This document shows positions 24,001 through 29,426 of a stretch of 64,000 nucleotides of DNA, in pieces. The position numbers were made by a program, and so were the translations under genes. Source of the stretch: Amyelois transitella (taxonomy: Eukaryota; Arthropoda; Insecta; Lepidoptera; Pyralidae); assembly GCF_032362555.1 (NCBI RefSeq), contig NC_083517.1, forward strand, positions 5,724,001 to 5,788,000. Direction: 5' to 3'. Position 1 is the first letter of the stretch, and each line of letters begins with the position of its first letter. The notes below the pieces were generated by a model, which did no database searches, had not been told where the DNA came from, and was given only the letters and a program-made list of their open reading frames with translations.

Positions 24001-24506
24001 ATCTGAGACGCGATTTCAAAGATTTCACGGATTGGAGCTATATATACAACCTCCGACACAACATCGTTGGAGCCGCGGTTCCCCAGGCACAACACCTAGC
24101 CTGGCGGAAGATCTTCCCTTTGGTGGCGGTTGAGTCGAAACATCGCTCCCGCTACAGTAGCACCGGCTACGAAATATTCTCAATTTCATCGAACTTTCTT
24201 TTTTACTATAAACCAAATCTTATTTACAATAGGATCTCGTACACGTGAATGACTAATAAAGGATAAAATCTTTTTCCAAACTTGAATCTTATAGAAGCGG
24301 TGGCTTGATTAGCGGGTTTAGGCTACTCTATGATTTTAAGTTACCGTCAGGTAACACGGTAGTTACCACCTTTGTCTCTCTAATTTCTATGTGTTTTAGG
24401 CCCCGAGGTCCGCTACTAAACAAAACAAATTAATTCACCAAGTCATCTTAATTTACTTACCTAATGCGATCAGTGCCACGAGGGCGGATAATCCAGAGAA
24501 CGCCAT
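1..24506 (-). CDS. Dscam1: Dscam1, 5' portion (composite gene, partial)
   Basis: Down syndrome cell adhesion molecule 1, an immunoglobulin-superfamily surface receptor of arthropods. Mutually exclusive exons 4, 6 and 9 give many isoforms used in neurite self-recognition and in haemocytes (family knowledge). Here exons 1-3, the exon 4 array, exon 5 and most of the exon 6 array are present; exon 7 onward lies beyond the left edge. Phases close throughout: exon 1 ends in phase 1, exon 2 in phase 0, exon 3 in phase 1 (G joins TN of any exon 4), exon 4 ends with G which joins AG of exon 5, and exon 5 ends with G which joins AA or AG of any exon 6. Exons 1-3 give signal peptide plus Ig1, exons 4+5 give Ig2, exon 6 begins Ig3. 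With 14 intact exons 4 and 23 intact exons 6 visible, 322 combinations exist before exon 9. The symbol is by family recognition; I am very sure of the family. Confidence 0.96.
22..145 (-). CDS. Dscam1: Dscam1 alternative exon 6.24, GC donor
   Basis: 124 nt, intact. It begins (E)PVGFKAPTFVTDVRS, with LLCQAQAFPVPIFR. Donor TTCAG|GCAAGT. The array very likely continues past the left edge, so the numbering here counts only from exon 5. Confidence 0.93.
207..330 (-). CDS. Dscam1: Dscam1 alternative exon 6.23, GC donor
   Basis: 124 nt, intact. It begins (E)PVGAKSPTFSSESMG, with LLCQAQSFPAPMFR. Donor TTCAG|GCAAGT. Confidence 0.93.
384..507 (-). CDS. Dscam1: Dscam1 alternative exon 6.22, GC donor
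   Basis: 124 nt, intact. It begins (E)PVGLKSPSFSSESDL, with LLCQAQAFPVPIFR. Donor TTCAG|GCAAGT. Confidence 0.93.
684..807 (-). CDS. Dscam1: Dscam1 alternative exon 6.21, GC donor
   Basis: 124 nt, intact. It begins (E)PVGSKPPTFSTDFTL, with MMCQAQAFPVPIFR. Donor TTCAG|GCAAGT. A 176-nt spacer lies between it and exon 6.22. Confidence 0.93.
846..969 (-). CDS. Dscam1: Dscam1 alternative exon 6.20
   Basis: 124 nt, intact. It begins (E)PVGAKAPSFSTDSKG, with LLCPAQAFPTPIFR. Donor TTTAG|GTAAGT is the last canonical GT donor before the GC block. Confidence 0.94.
1000..1123 (-). CDS. Dscam1: Dscam1 alternative exon 6.19, weak donor
   Basis: 124 nt with a fully open frame. It begins (E)PVTARAPAFPTSASS and has MLCQAQGYPQPFFR. 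It is the most divergent of the distal copies; VTAR replaces VGSK. Donor TTCAG|GTTCGT is far from consensus. Only 30 nt separate it from exon 6.20. Confidence 0.85.
1166..1289 (-). CDS. Dscam1: Dscam1 alternative exon 6.18
   Basis: 124 nt, open frame. It begins (E)PIGSKAPSFSLEFKS, with LLCQAQAFPPPIF. Its last two bases are AA rather than AG (TTCAA|GTGAGT), so the junction codon becomes Lys or Asn instead of Arg. Otherwise it looks functional. Confidence 0.9.
1355..1478 (-). CDS. Dscam1: Dscam1 alternative exon 6.17
   Basis: 124 nt, intact. It begins (E)PVGSKSPTFSNDIQF, with LLCQAQAFPVPLFR. Donor TTCAG|GTAAGG. Confidence 0.94.
1519..1642 (-). CDS. Dscam1: Dscam1 alternative exon 6.16
   Basis: 124 nt, intact. 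It begins (E)PIGTKPPSFSTDSKF, with ILCPAQGFPVPIFR. Donor TTCAG|GTGAAT. Confidence 0.94.
1677..1800 (-). CDS. Dscam1: Dscam1 alternative exon 6.15
   Basis: 124 nt, intact. It begins (E)PIGLKPPTFSTDDRL, with LLCPAQGYPIPFYR ending in Tyr-Arg. Donor TACAG|GTACTA. Confidence 0.93.
1836..1959 (-). CDS. Dscam1: Dscam1 alternative exon 6.14
   Basis: 124 nt, intact. It begins (E)PVGSKSPSFSSGSKL, with LICPAQAFPVPLFR. Donor TTTAG|GTGAGA. Confidence 0.94.
1985..2108 (-). CDS. Dscam1: Dscam1 alternative exon 6.13
   Basis: 124 nt, intact. It begins (E)PVGLKAPTFSTDFKM, first of the distal APTFS subtype, with LLCPAQAYPALIFR. Donor TTCAG|GTATTT. The 25-nt spacer to exon 6.14 is the shortest in the array. 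Confidence 0.93.
2153..2273 (-). CDS. Dscam1: Dscam1 alternative exon 6.12
   Basis: 121 nt, intact, subtype of 6.10. It begins (E)PINSAPPKVPTKTIE, with LLCLAQAYPVPMFR, where Leu follows the Cys in place of Pro or Gln. Donor TTTAG|GTGAGT. Confidence 0.93.
2317..2440 (-). CDS. Dscam1: Dscam1 alternative exon 6.11
   Basis: 124 nt, intact. It begins (E)PVGRVSPKFPTMDNV, with LLCPAQAFPVPLFR. Donor TTCAG|GTAATA. It is a VSPKF-type exon lying between the two 121-nt copies. Confidence 0.93.
2523..2643 (-). CDS. Dscam1: Dscam1 alternative exon 6.10
   Basis: 121 nt, one codon shorter than most. It begins (E)PVGSAAPKVATKMID, with LLCPAQAYPVPLFR. It pairs with exon 6.12 as a distinct subtype (APKV, TK). 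Donor TTCAG|GTAAAT. Confidence 0.93.
2693..2816 (-). CDS. Dscam1: Dscam1 alternative exon 6.9
   Basis: 124 nt, intact. It begins (E)PVGRVSPKFTSGDKS, with MLCPAQAFPAPAFR. Donor TTCAG|GTATCT. The 128-nt spacer on its acceptor side is one of the two long ones in the array; nothing exon-like was confirmed in it. Confidence 0.93.
2945..3068 (-). CDS. Dscam1: Dscam1 alternative exon 6.8
   Basis: 124 nt, intact. It begins (E)PVGRVSPKFPSLDSS, with ILCPAQAFPVPLFR. Donor TTCAG|GTAAAT. Confidence 0.93.
3097..3220 (-). CDS. Dscam1: Dscam1 alternative exon 6.7
   Basis: 124 nt, intact. It begins (E)PMGKVSPKFPTMETA, with VLCPAQAFPAPLFR. Donor TTCAG|GTACTT. Only 28 nt separate its acceptor side from, in genomic order, its donor-side neighbour pair 6.7/6.8 (spacer 3069-3096). 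Confidence 0.93.
3256..3379 (-). CDS. Dscam1: Dscam1 alternative exon 6.6
   Basis: 124 nt, intact. It begins (E)PMGRVSPKFPTGDIS, with LLCPAQAFPAPLFR. Donor TTTAG|GTAATT. Confidence 0.93.
3429..3552 (-). CDS. Dscam1: Dscam1 alternative exon 6.5
   Basis: 124 nt, intact. It begins (E)PMGKVSPKFPSLERS and has a run of three Phe encoded by nine T, then VLCPAQAFPAPMFR. Donor TTTAG|GTAAGA. The T run is a slippage-prone site. Confidence 0.93.
3596..3700 (-). pseudogene. Dscam1: Dscam1 exon 6.4, frameshifted pseudoexon
   Basis: 105 nt instead of 124. The start (E)PAGR is recognisable and the end FALQCPTQAFPVPLFR is in family form, but they lie in different frames. About 19 bases covering the SPKF region are lost, and the first frame meets TAA. 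Acceptor TTTCTTTAG and donor TTTAG|GTATTT remain usable, so inclusion would truncate the protein. Confidence 0.88.
3735..3858 (-). CDS. Dscam1: Dscam1 alternative exon 6.3
   Basis: 124 nt, intact. It begins (E)PVGRVPPKFATVLTG, with ALQCPAQAFPIPLFR. Donor TTCAG|GTAACA. Confidence 0.93.
3907..4030 (-). CDS. Dscam1: Dscam1 alternative exon 6.2
   Basis: 124 nt, intact. It begins (E)PIGQVTPKLSSSQVG, with LQCPAQAFPVP ending MIR, so Ile replaces the usual Phe. Donor ATCAG|GTAATG. Confidence 0.92.
4074..4197 (-). CDS. Dscam1: Dscam1 alternative exon 6.1
   Basis: 124 nt, first copy after exon 5. It begins (E)PVGRVPPKFASAQT and has LLCPAQAFPAP ending in LSR where almost all others end in xFR. Exon 6 copies encode the N-terminal half of Ig3. 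Donor TCTAG|GTAAGG. Confidence 0.92.
4230..4348 (+). pseudogene. Dscam1: Antisense exon-6-like relic
   Basis: On the plus strand, opposite to Dscam1, the sequence GCAGGGTACCCTATCCCAAC followed by ATTCAG|GCAAGT matches the 3' end of exon 6 copies, with frame FAGYPIPTFR and the same GC donor as exons 6.21-6.24. The upstream half is poorly preserved, has a TAA in frame and lacks the cysteine. It looks like an inverted, decayed duplicate. The left limit is set by a CAG at 4229 and is uncertain. Confidence 0.42.
4600..4680 (-). promoter_or_regulatory. Candidate exon 6 docking site
   Basis: A GC-rich patch in the AT-rich intron after exon 5, at the place where insect Dscam1 carries the exon 6 docking site. 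On the transcript strand it contains GGTGAAGCCACTGGGGCTTC, which can also fold on itself as a 9-bp stem with one G-U pair (4612-4634). I could not show clear selector complements in front of individual exons 6. The call rests on position and composition. Confidence 0.45.
5044..5193 (-). CDS. Dscam1: Dscam1 constant exon 5, second half of Ig2
   Basis: 150 nt, acceptor TACTTTCAG and donor ACCG|GTGAGT. It encodes GKYLVLPSGELHIRDVGPED, the Ig2 cysteine in SYQCRTKHRL, and ends with SATKGRLVIT plus one base. This is one of the most conserved Dscam1 exons. The trailing G pairs with AA or AG of each exon 6 to give Glu in the EPVG motif. Confidence 0.97.
5469..5648 (-). CDS. Dscam1: Dscam1 alternative exon 4.15
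   Basis: 180 nt, last copy before exon 5. It begins VVSQAYAVNLMEEYVLRGN, with KCHIPSFVSEYVTVISW and tail ESAQNKD. Donor GATG|GTACGA. The reading frame continues open past the donor, but the junction with exon 5 requires splicing here. Confidence 0.93.
5846..6022 (-). CDS. Dscam1: Dscam1 alternative exon 4.14
   Basis: 177 nt, intact. It begins VVSQAYDVKFWEEYVLRGN, with KCQIPSFVSEYVIVSSW and tail NETEIKIDDSSS. Donor TTGG|GTAGTT. It is the closest intact relative of pseudoexon 4.10. Confidence 0.94.
6190..6369 (-). CDS. Dscam1: Dscam1 alternative exon 4.13
   Basis: 180 nt, intact. It begins VVSQSYTVNLWEENVLRGN, with KCHIPSFVSEYVTITSW and acidic tail DEDDIEINLDTNS. Donor CTAG|GTAATG, acceptor TTTTTGCAG. 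Confidence 0.94.
6461..6640 (-). CDS. Dscam1: Dscam1 alternative exon 4.12
   Basis: 180 nt, intact. It begins VVSQAYTVNLMEENVLRGN, with KCHIPSFVTEYVTVSSW and an acidic tail DEIDEIEIKIDES. Donor TTAG|GTATCT. Confidence 0.94.
6702..6881 (-). CDS. Dscam1: Dscam1 alternative exon 4.11
   Basis: 180 nt, intact. It begins VVSQAYTVNLMEESVLRGN, with KCHISTFVTEYVSVSSW, so the usual IPSF is ISTF here. Donor TTGG|GTACTC, acceptor ATTACAG. It belongs to the recently amplified 4.10-4.15 block. Confidence 0.94.
7000..7166 (-). pseudogene. Dscam1: Dscam1 exon 4.10, frameshifted pseudoexon
   Basis: 167 nt against 177 or 180 in its closest relatives. The first part reads normally (VVSQAYTVNLVEENVLRGN, KCLIPSFVSEYVIV). 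A 13-base deletion then removes the SSW segment, including the invariant Ig tryptophan, shifts the frame and brings in a TAA stop. After the deletion the other frame still resembles the family (EDKEEKEIKLSG). The acceptor TTTTTTCAG and donor GAGG|GTAAAT remain, so the exon could still be spliced and would give a truncated product. Confidence 0.88.
7371..7532 (-). CDS. Dscam1: Dscam1 alternative exon 4.9
   Basis: 162 nt, intact. It begins AVNQFYESQVYDIYVIRGN, with KCHIPSFVSDHVQVVSW and tail GGEYVLNDNY. The N-terminal residue is Ala. Donor TACG|GTATTC. Confidence 0.94.
7647..7823 (-). CDS. Dscam1: Dscam1 alternative exon 4.8
   Basis: 177 nt, intact. It begins VVHQNYEPRVIDEDVLRGN, with KCTIPSFVADYVNIVEW and tail LNSSNTNY. 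Donor TACG|GTAATT. Confidence 0.95.
7931..8101 (-). CDS. Dscam1: Dscam1 alternative exon 4.7
   Basis: 171 nt, intact. It begins AVLQTYEARVNDEFVLRGN, with KCIVPSFVADFVHIIAW and tail AEEQNNVYS. The first residue is Ala (G plus CT) rather than Val. Donor TCTG|GTTAGG is weak. Confidence 0.93.
8172..8333 (-). CDS. Dscam1: Dscam1 alternative exon 4.6
   Basis: 162 nt, intact. It begins VVSQPYEAEADNEYVIRGN, with KCEVPSFVSDFVYVEMW and tail GGSYYPGKDA. Donor GCGG|GTAGAT. The acceptor is TAG rather than the CAG of most copies. Confidence 0.94.
8558..8728 (-). CDS. Dscam1: Dscam1 alternative exon 4.5
   Basis: 171 nt, intact. It begins VVSQYYVTEAENEYVIRGN, with HCKIPSFVSDFVYVEAW and tail LTINNTKPSD. Donor GATG|GTACAG, acceptor ATTCAACAG. 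Confidence 0.94.
8845..9006 (-). CDS. Dscam1: Dscam1 alternative exon 4.4
   Basis: 162 nt, intact. It begins VVNQFYEAEILTEYVIRGN and has KCSIPSFVADFVKVEAW followed by IDEEGTVINYSEDL. Donor CTCG|GTAACA. Confidence 0.95.
9075..9236 (-). CDS. Dscam1: Dscam1 alternative exon 4.3
   Basis: 162 nt, intact. It reads VVTQYYEAEVVSEYVIRGN, then KCNIPSFVADFVKVEAW and the tail GGEYLMTDDI. Donor ATCG|GTACTA, acceptor TTCCAG. It is close in sequence to exon 4.4, suggesting tandem duplication. Confidence 0.93.
9304..9477 (-). CDS. Dscam1: Dscam1 alternative exon 4.2
   Basis: 174 nt, intact. It starts VVQQLYESEVNNEYV, with core KCSIPSFVADFVSVVSWHDE and a C-terminal tail SIEDIKDD that is longer than in its neighbours. 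Donor GATG|GTATTT. Confidence 0.94.
9582..9743 (-). CDS. Dscam1: Dscam1 alternative exon 4.1
   Basis: 162 nt, first copy after exon 3. It starts VVTQQYDTDVNKEYV and contains KCQVPSFVADFIEVLSW. It has IMGNS where other copies have IRGN or LRGN. Donor TATG|GTTAAT is weak. The frame is fully open. Exon 4 copies encode the N-terminal half of Ig2 and differ mostly around the strand that mediates homophilic binding (family knowledge). Confidence 0.93.
9744..11925. other. Dscam1 intron 3, no gene found
   Basis: AT-rich intron between exon 3 and the exon 4 array. No further exon 4 copy was found. It contains a perfect 13-bp inverted repeat at 10515-10544. The plus-strand text CTTATCCTATGT near 11380 is complementary in sense to some exon 4 spacer elements. 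Confidence 0.6.
10515..10544. repeat. Short perfect inverted repeat
   Basis: AGTACTCCTAGCT, a 4-base loop ACAG, then its exact complement. It lies inside Dscam1 intron 3. No function is evident. Confidence 0.8.
11926..12064 (-). CDS. Dscam1: Dscam1 exon 3, second half of Ig1
   Basis: 139 nt, acceptor GTTGGGATAAATT..CCAACAG and donor GCTG|GTAAGT. It encodes VLPNGNLVFPPFRAEDYRQE and the second Ig1 cysteine in YACLARN, ending VNLRA plus one base. That single G is completed by TN or CC at the start of each exon 4, giving Val or Ala. Intron 2 is 935 nt and intron 3 is 2182 nt. Confidence 0.96.
12419..12439. promoter_or_regulatory. RFX-like palindrome in Dscam1 intron 2
   Basis: CCATAGCAAC G GTTGCCATGG, a 21-bp near-palindrome with one mismatched pair in AT-rich intronic DNA. 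The halves resemble X-box (RFX) half-sites. Inference from motif only. Confidence 0.3.
13000..13184 (-). CDS. Dscam1: Dscam1 exon 2, first half of Ig1
   Basis: 185 nt, acceptor TTTATTTCAG and donor CAG|GTAAAT. It encodes the Ig1 N-terminal half with GPIFIKEPPNRVDFSN, the first Ig cysteine in VVECAARG and the core tryptophan in VIWVRSDG. It ends in phase 0 with GLRQ, joining VLPNGNL of exon 3. The sequence is strongly conserved with Dscam1 of other insects. Confidence 0.95.
13200..15780. other. Dscam1 intron 1, proximal part
   Basis: AT-rich. It includes a degraded copy of the CATACATA-edge repeat (13310-13510, minus orientation) and a short piece of the same family near 14925-14990. No exon was recognised. 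Confidence 0.5.
15785..16240 (-). mobile_element. Short retroposon copy, GCGGGCGGAAGCTAGT type
   Basis: It runs from TCTATACATATAATAAA to GGCGGAAGCTAGTTTATAAT. The reverse complement of its right end (ACTAGC...CCCACGACTCCGTCC) matches the left end of the element at 19190, so it is an inverted relative. Non-coding. Confidence 0.55.
17005..18360 (-). mobile_element. Composite repeat block in Dscam1 intron 1
   Basis: The left part has two related tandem units (about 17030-17190 and 17320-17470), each with CGCACAG..CGAAAC and a CAACCCCCAAGGGGGG palindrome. The right end is GAAGCCGCGGGCGGAAAGCTAGT, as in the 15785 element. A further repeat with GTGGCCCCGGAACGC is inserted in between. No coding frame. 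Confidence 0.55.
19190..19892 (+). mobile_element. Short retroposon copy, ACTAGCTGTGCCCGCG type
   Basis: It begins ACTAGCTGTGCCCGCGACTT and ends with AAACAAACAAACAAAC and TTATAATATTAGTATAGAT. This is a widespread non-autonomous repeat form in Lepidoptera. Non-coding. Confidence 0.6.
19895..20455 (+). mobile_element. LINE 3' end fragments
   Basis: Two LINE tails follow each other. The first ends GCAATAAATATTTTGAGTTTG repeats (about 19920-20030). The second (about 20110-20455) encodes a weathered LWNALPEVLR-like C-terminus and ends AATAAAGTTTTAAATAAATAAA. Both are decayed. Confidence 0.45.
20460..23160. other. Dscam1 intron 1, central part
   Basis: Mostly unique AT-rich sequence. A piece of the CATACATA-edge repeat occurs at about 20615-20680. 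An open minus-strand frame preceded by a good acceptor lies at 21625-21845 (see findings). Nothing else recognised. Confidence 0.45.
23170..24156 (+). mobile_element. TRIM-like miniature LTR retrotransposon
   Basis: Two direct LTRs (23170-23426, 257 bp; 23901-24156, 256 bp) start TGTGGCGACA and end CGCTACA. By eye they differ by a single base. The target duplication GTAG flanks the element (23166-23169 and 24157-24160). A primer-binding-like TGGTGACCCCGACGTG starts at 23428 and a polypurine tract GGGGGGGAG sits at 23889-23897. The 474-bp interior encodes no gag or pol; the open frame at 23445-23975 is Ser/Pro-rich and probably incidental. It must be mobilised in trans. Orientation is opposite to Dscam1. 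Confidence 0.9.
24461..24506 (-). CDS. Dscam1: Dscam1 exon 1, start codon and signal peptide
   Basis: ATG at 24506 opens MAFSGLSALVALIALG, a short hydrophobic leader; the mature protein would begin near the CEDETIGPIF sequence of exon 2. The exon ends GCATTAG|GTAAGTAA in phase 1 and joins GA of exon 2 to make Gly. Upstream there is a good acceptor TTTTGTTTCAG at 24639, so the full exon is probably 24461-24638 with 132 nt of 5' untranslated sequence. No in-frame upstream ATG competes. Intron 1 is about 11.3 kb. Confidence 0.9.
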
Positions 24507-24830
24507 GTTGACACTATCACTTGCTCACTTCACTGTTGTCACTTTTTCACTGGGTTAACGAAAAAGGTAACACAGTTCACTGACGAAATAAAAACAAAAA
24601 AGTTGGTGAGCCGCTATGCGGCTGGGTGCAGCCCGAATCTGAAACAAAATATACAGATCACATTTTCAAGTGTATAAGTTACAATACATATCTATTCATC
24701 TTTTCCATCTTTTAGAACATTTTGATTTGTATTTATTTTTTGTTACGAATAAACTCGAAACCTACTTGAACGATTTTAACGAAATTCAGCACAGATAAAA
24801 TAGACTTTCAGGAGTAACATGGTCTACTTT

Positions 24831-24885
24831 CCTGTTCCCCAAGGAATTTCCAGAAACAAATACTGGAAATTCCTTGGAGAACAGG
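24831..24885. repeat. 23-bp inverted repeat with 9-base loop
   Basis: The arms CCTGTTCCCCAAGGAATTTC.. and its complement (24831-24853 and 24863-24885) differ at one position. Confidence 0.85.
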
Positions 24886-25962
24886 AACAAAAGGGGTTAG
24901 CAATTTGACACCACTTCTCTAATAATAACAGTAATGACTCTTCTGAGTTATGTATGTAGGTAAGTATTCGTTTGTTTACCAACTGATGCTCATACGATGA
25001 GGTAAAACATCGTGTGAAAACCCTGCACATTCAGGGAGACATAATCCTCCAATATGGATTAGGTTCTCCTGCAAAGGGATGTCAGACCGGATTCGCTTCG
25101 TGAAAAAACCTGCTTACCTAACACAAGATCGTGGTCATGGGCGCACCCCAACCTCTTCTCGAGAGATTCGAATGTTAATAGCATTATGACAATAAATGTG
25201 ATGATAATCCTTATTTAATCTGAAACTTTTTTCGGTTGTTAGTAAATCAAATTATTGGTAAATCACGTGTGTTATTTGTACACAGGACGTGCCGCGGCCG
25301 TGCGCCGTCAATACCGGAACCTCGGCCCGTCATGCAATGTTAACATTTTTACGTTCACCACATCACTTGCTAGCTAATGTGTTGATAATGCACTTTCTTC
25401 GTTCTTTTATGTTCCCAATTGCCTAATATCTAAAAACAAACTTCTTAAGTAGGTAGGTACATATATAATGCCACATTATTTTCTAAAAACAATTTATATT
25501 TGCATGTGGCATGATGTTGAGCGCACTAGCTTCGTTATAAGCAGTGGATGTCTGCACTATAACAATAAATAATGCCTACATATTAAATATTTTATTTACC
25601 TATGTAAGAAACTGTGACAGTAAGAAGTCTTTAAAAATCCCTCGCAGCGGGGCTCAAATTCTCTACTTCAATATTACTGCCTCCTAACATTACTAAACTG
25701 ACTATTAATAACCTTCAAATTAAATGAAATATTAATTTCTCAGAGTTAATCCGCATTAAACTTTTAATCCGGGAAAATTAACGCTAGAACTGTCTGGCTG
25801 TTCTAATAATTCTATCACCGAACGAAGGAAATAGGATGGAAATGAAAAATTTCCAAGCAATTTCATTTCTATGGGGATGTTTCATACTCGTGCAGGTAAA
25901 ATTTACTGAAACGTACTGATATGTACCTATGTAAACCATTAATTCGTACACTGAAAATCATA

Positions 25963-26210
25963 GTGCCGTGTGGTTGCCGGCACTAATACAAAAAAAAAAA
26001 GGACCACTCCATCTCTTTCCCATGGATGACGTAAAAGGCTTTCAAACTTGGGATTCTTTTTTAGGCGATGGGCTAGCAACCTGTCACTATTTGAATCTCA
26101 ATTCCTATCATTAAACCAAATAGCTGAACGTGGCCATTCAGCCTTTTCAAGACTGTTGGCTCTGTCTACCCCGCAAGGGATATAGACGTGACCATATGTA
26201 TGTATGTATG
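25963..26210 (-). repeat. CATACATA-edge dispersed repeat, copy 1
   Basis: About 250 bp with one end GTGCCGTGTGGTTGCCGGCAC and the other TATAGACGTGACCATATGTATGTATG. Shared internal blocks are TCTTTCCCATGGATG, GCGATGGGCTAGCAACCTGT and GGCTCTGTCTACCCCGCAAG. The same family recurs at least five more times in this window. Confidence 0.8.
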
Positions 26211-29200
26211 AAAATCATAGAATTCTATTTCAATAGTAATTATTTCGTGCCTAATGATTTAATTTAAGTGCTTCACTACCAGCAAGTATTAAACTATACT
26301 ACCACAATTATATATCTTAGGTATTCTGTTTATGTTGGTCAAAAGCTTAAATCGATATTAGCTTTTAATACCTACAATCCTTATTGGAATCCGGAAGTTA
26401 CAAGCTTATTAAAATTCAGCTTAGTTTCTTAACTAAATTTAAATTCATAACACAACTGCCTTGAGTAAAAAAAAAACAAATTATTCACTTAAATAAACTT
26501 GATATCTAATATATTTGATATCTCTATACATCATGTTGAAACTTACATGATTCAAAGCCCCTCACATAACGATTCATGGCGTACTACGCCATAGCAAAAT
26601 TAAATGCACTTGGTGATAAAAGCATCTACAATCATTTGAATATGAAAACTTAGATTCAGAGTACAAAAACCCCGTGGTTGTACTTACAGAATGACGGAAG
26701 GTTATTTTTGGCTTCGGTATCCAGAAATGGCTCCGGCACGTTCGTGTTTGGATTTCACAAGAGAAACGTTTACTAACCAAACGTATGGCGTGTGGATTTG
26801 TCTATAAAATGGCGTTTATTTATATTACAGAATGTGGTTCGATGCGTGTCTACAAAAGAAAGACTACTGGAAATATTACTTTAAAATCGTGATATTACTT
26901 AAGTCTTACCATCGACCGGGAAGAAAATGAAGAATATCTAAGCTTTATTAAATAAAATGTTGTTAGGCATCTTTGATATACTTTCCGATGCCACTCCACA
27001 AATAAAGTATAGCTCAATATGCGGCAACATAATTTAAACCAGAAACTCTGAATCAGTTATCGACTTGAACCCAAGTACCCGTCTGAACTTGGAGACCCAC
27101 CCCTCGTTCAAACGGATACAACCATAAGTTTAAATTCAGACTCCTCGTTAAAGAAGCTGATCGTGGCTTTGTAGATTTATTTTTTAAACCGAACCAATAG
27201 GTTAATACTGATGAGTTGCACGAGTTGTTGTGATTATTGCTTAACCTTTAGTTTCAAGCATTAGATTGTTATAGTTTTTCTATTTTTTCTTAGAATATAG
27301 GTTGGTATGATCTATTAAGTACCTTAAATTTAGTTTAAATTGAACGCTTAAAATATCTCTCTAGCACCTGACAAAATATTTTACAGAAACCTTCTACCTC
27401 AAAAAATCTGAAAGGAATCTTTCGATCGTGTTAAGCGGAAGATATCGCGTTCAATATCGACTGTCTGCTGCGTCTCAGATGGGTGAGCGGTCGGTATGAA
27501 TGTCTGCACATGCCTCCTTTTTCCCTTTCCCCCCGCGCCCAACGTACAAATTTCGTTCAAGCGCAAAGGTCCCTTATGACTTGCGCGACTTGTAAGTTAG
27601 ATTAGAAAAATCACGGTTGAATCATCATCCGTGTCTATGTAAAATATGAAAGGGCCGGATCTTTATTTAATGTAGATGTCGATAAGGCAGGTAAATACGT
27701 ACGAATAACAACTGCCGTCTCACCATTGCGAATTAAACCACTATTACCAAAACAAAATGTAACCAATAATTTTTAATAATAGGTAATTATTGGGATAAGC
27801 AGGTACTATAAAAAATAAATAAACTATAAATCATAATGCTACTCTCTATGGCTCTATTTTAACTAAATTTTGTATTCACTGTACAGCTACCTGCCAAAAG
27901 CAAGAAAAAACCGGCCCTGCCAGCTGCTCTTGAATTTGCACCTGCTTTTGCGGAACTCGCCCATCCCACAAAGGCACCATGTGACTATACAACTTCGCTT
28001 TATTTCATTTGTTTTTTTATTCTTTTGATGAAACTTTATTTTCAACCTACTAGGTGTAGGTGAACTTAGTAGTTATTTTTACTTAGGATTGTTTATGGTC
28101 ACGCGCAATTTGGTTTTACTACAACCTATTGTTAATTTAAAAAAATGTTATTATCAATCTAAAGAATAATTTTTGTTATGTGGATTATTTTACAAATAAC
28201 AGAAGTTAAAAACTCGATATGAGAAGTACTTACTACCTATTTTAATAAACCGAAAAAACTAGTTATAAGTGCTTTCTTGCCAATTATACGGAACTTCAGC
28301 AGATTTTCTTACTTTTTGGTACCAAAATTTTATTAATTAATCCTAGTATTACCCACAATCTCAAAAAAATTAATAATTTTATATTACTGAAATAACTTAG
28401 TACCAAATATTTTACCTATTGAAATGGCAGATATAGTATTGAATATTTTCCGGGGTTACTGTTCCCTGTGTTACCCCAAAAGTGACTTATTCGGTAAATA
28501 GGGGAAGGTCGATATGCTCGTACGGGCAGAAACTTTAGGCGTCGGCCCTGCCTGTTTTTTAATTAATGGCCTACAAAATGTCCACACGCAAGCATAATCA
28601 CAAAATTTTACTTGGGTGTACTAAGTAATTATACTAAAAATTAATTTGACAGAACTTTTTATGAATGCATTTTTCATTATAAGAACCAAACCAAAACCTT
28701 ATATTAACTGTTGATCTTTTTAACATATGTGTGTGCGTACAATTTTTTTTCAAAGAAAATTTGTCCTTATTCATTAAATTGTCCTCGACTTTAGCACTTG
28801 ATTGTTATTCCTAAGCAAACAGCGAAAGTTGCATCCATACTTGTCCAGCTATTTTATCTGTAATATAACTATACATTCTCTTAAACTTGGGTGAATCTTC
28901 TAATAGATAGGTTATGCAAGCTAAATATATTAGGCAGTACAGTTTTGAATCAAATTTTAGTCGCAATTTCCCAATATCCGCCACCCACTTTATGACTTAG
29001 CCGCTGTGCTGTTGACCTCTACAATAACAATGAATGAATGTAGTTATCAAATATTTTTTGTAGAATCGAATTGGCCTTATCTGATACGTGTATATCTATC
29101 TTATGTTGTGATTAAATTTGCAATGTCGATTAATCACATGGCTCGAGTATAATATTTCTTGATACAAGCGCTACTATGTGCCAGTTATGCAGTAGGTACA

Positions 29201-29426
29201 TGCCATTAGGTATAATATAAATAACAGTCTATGTTACATATTGCTTATTAAGTCTAGAAATATTCCAATAAGAAATCTGAGTTAGCCACAAGCGTCTCTA
29301 CTCTCGAAGACAACATCGTTATCGATCGGGGCCGCACATTACCGGCCCGGCTTTATTGGCAAAAAGAGATTTTGTGACACAAAGGAGTAAGATTATGAAA
29401 ATTTTATTGTGTATTATGATTCTTAC

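Larger units (their letters stand above)
24639..29426. other. Interval upstream of the Dscam1 start exon
   Basis: If the 29.4-kb exon is real this is a Dscam1 intron; otherwise it is intergenic. It holds a 23-bp inverted repeat (24831-24885), a tRNA-SINE-like piece (about 25028-25110) and one CATACATA-edge repeat (25963-26210). No coding gene was recognised. Confidence 0.5.
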
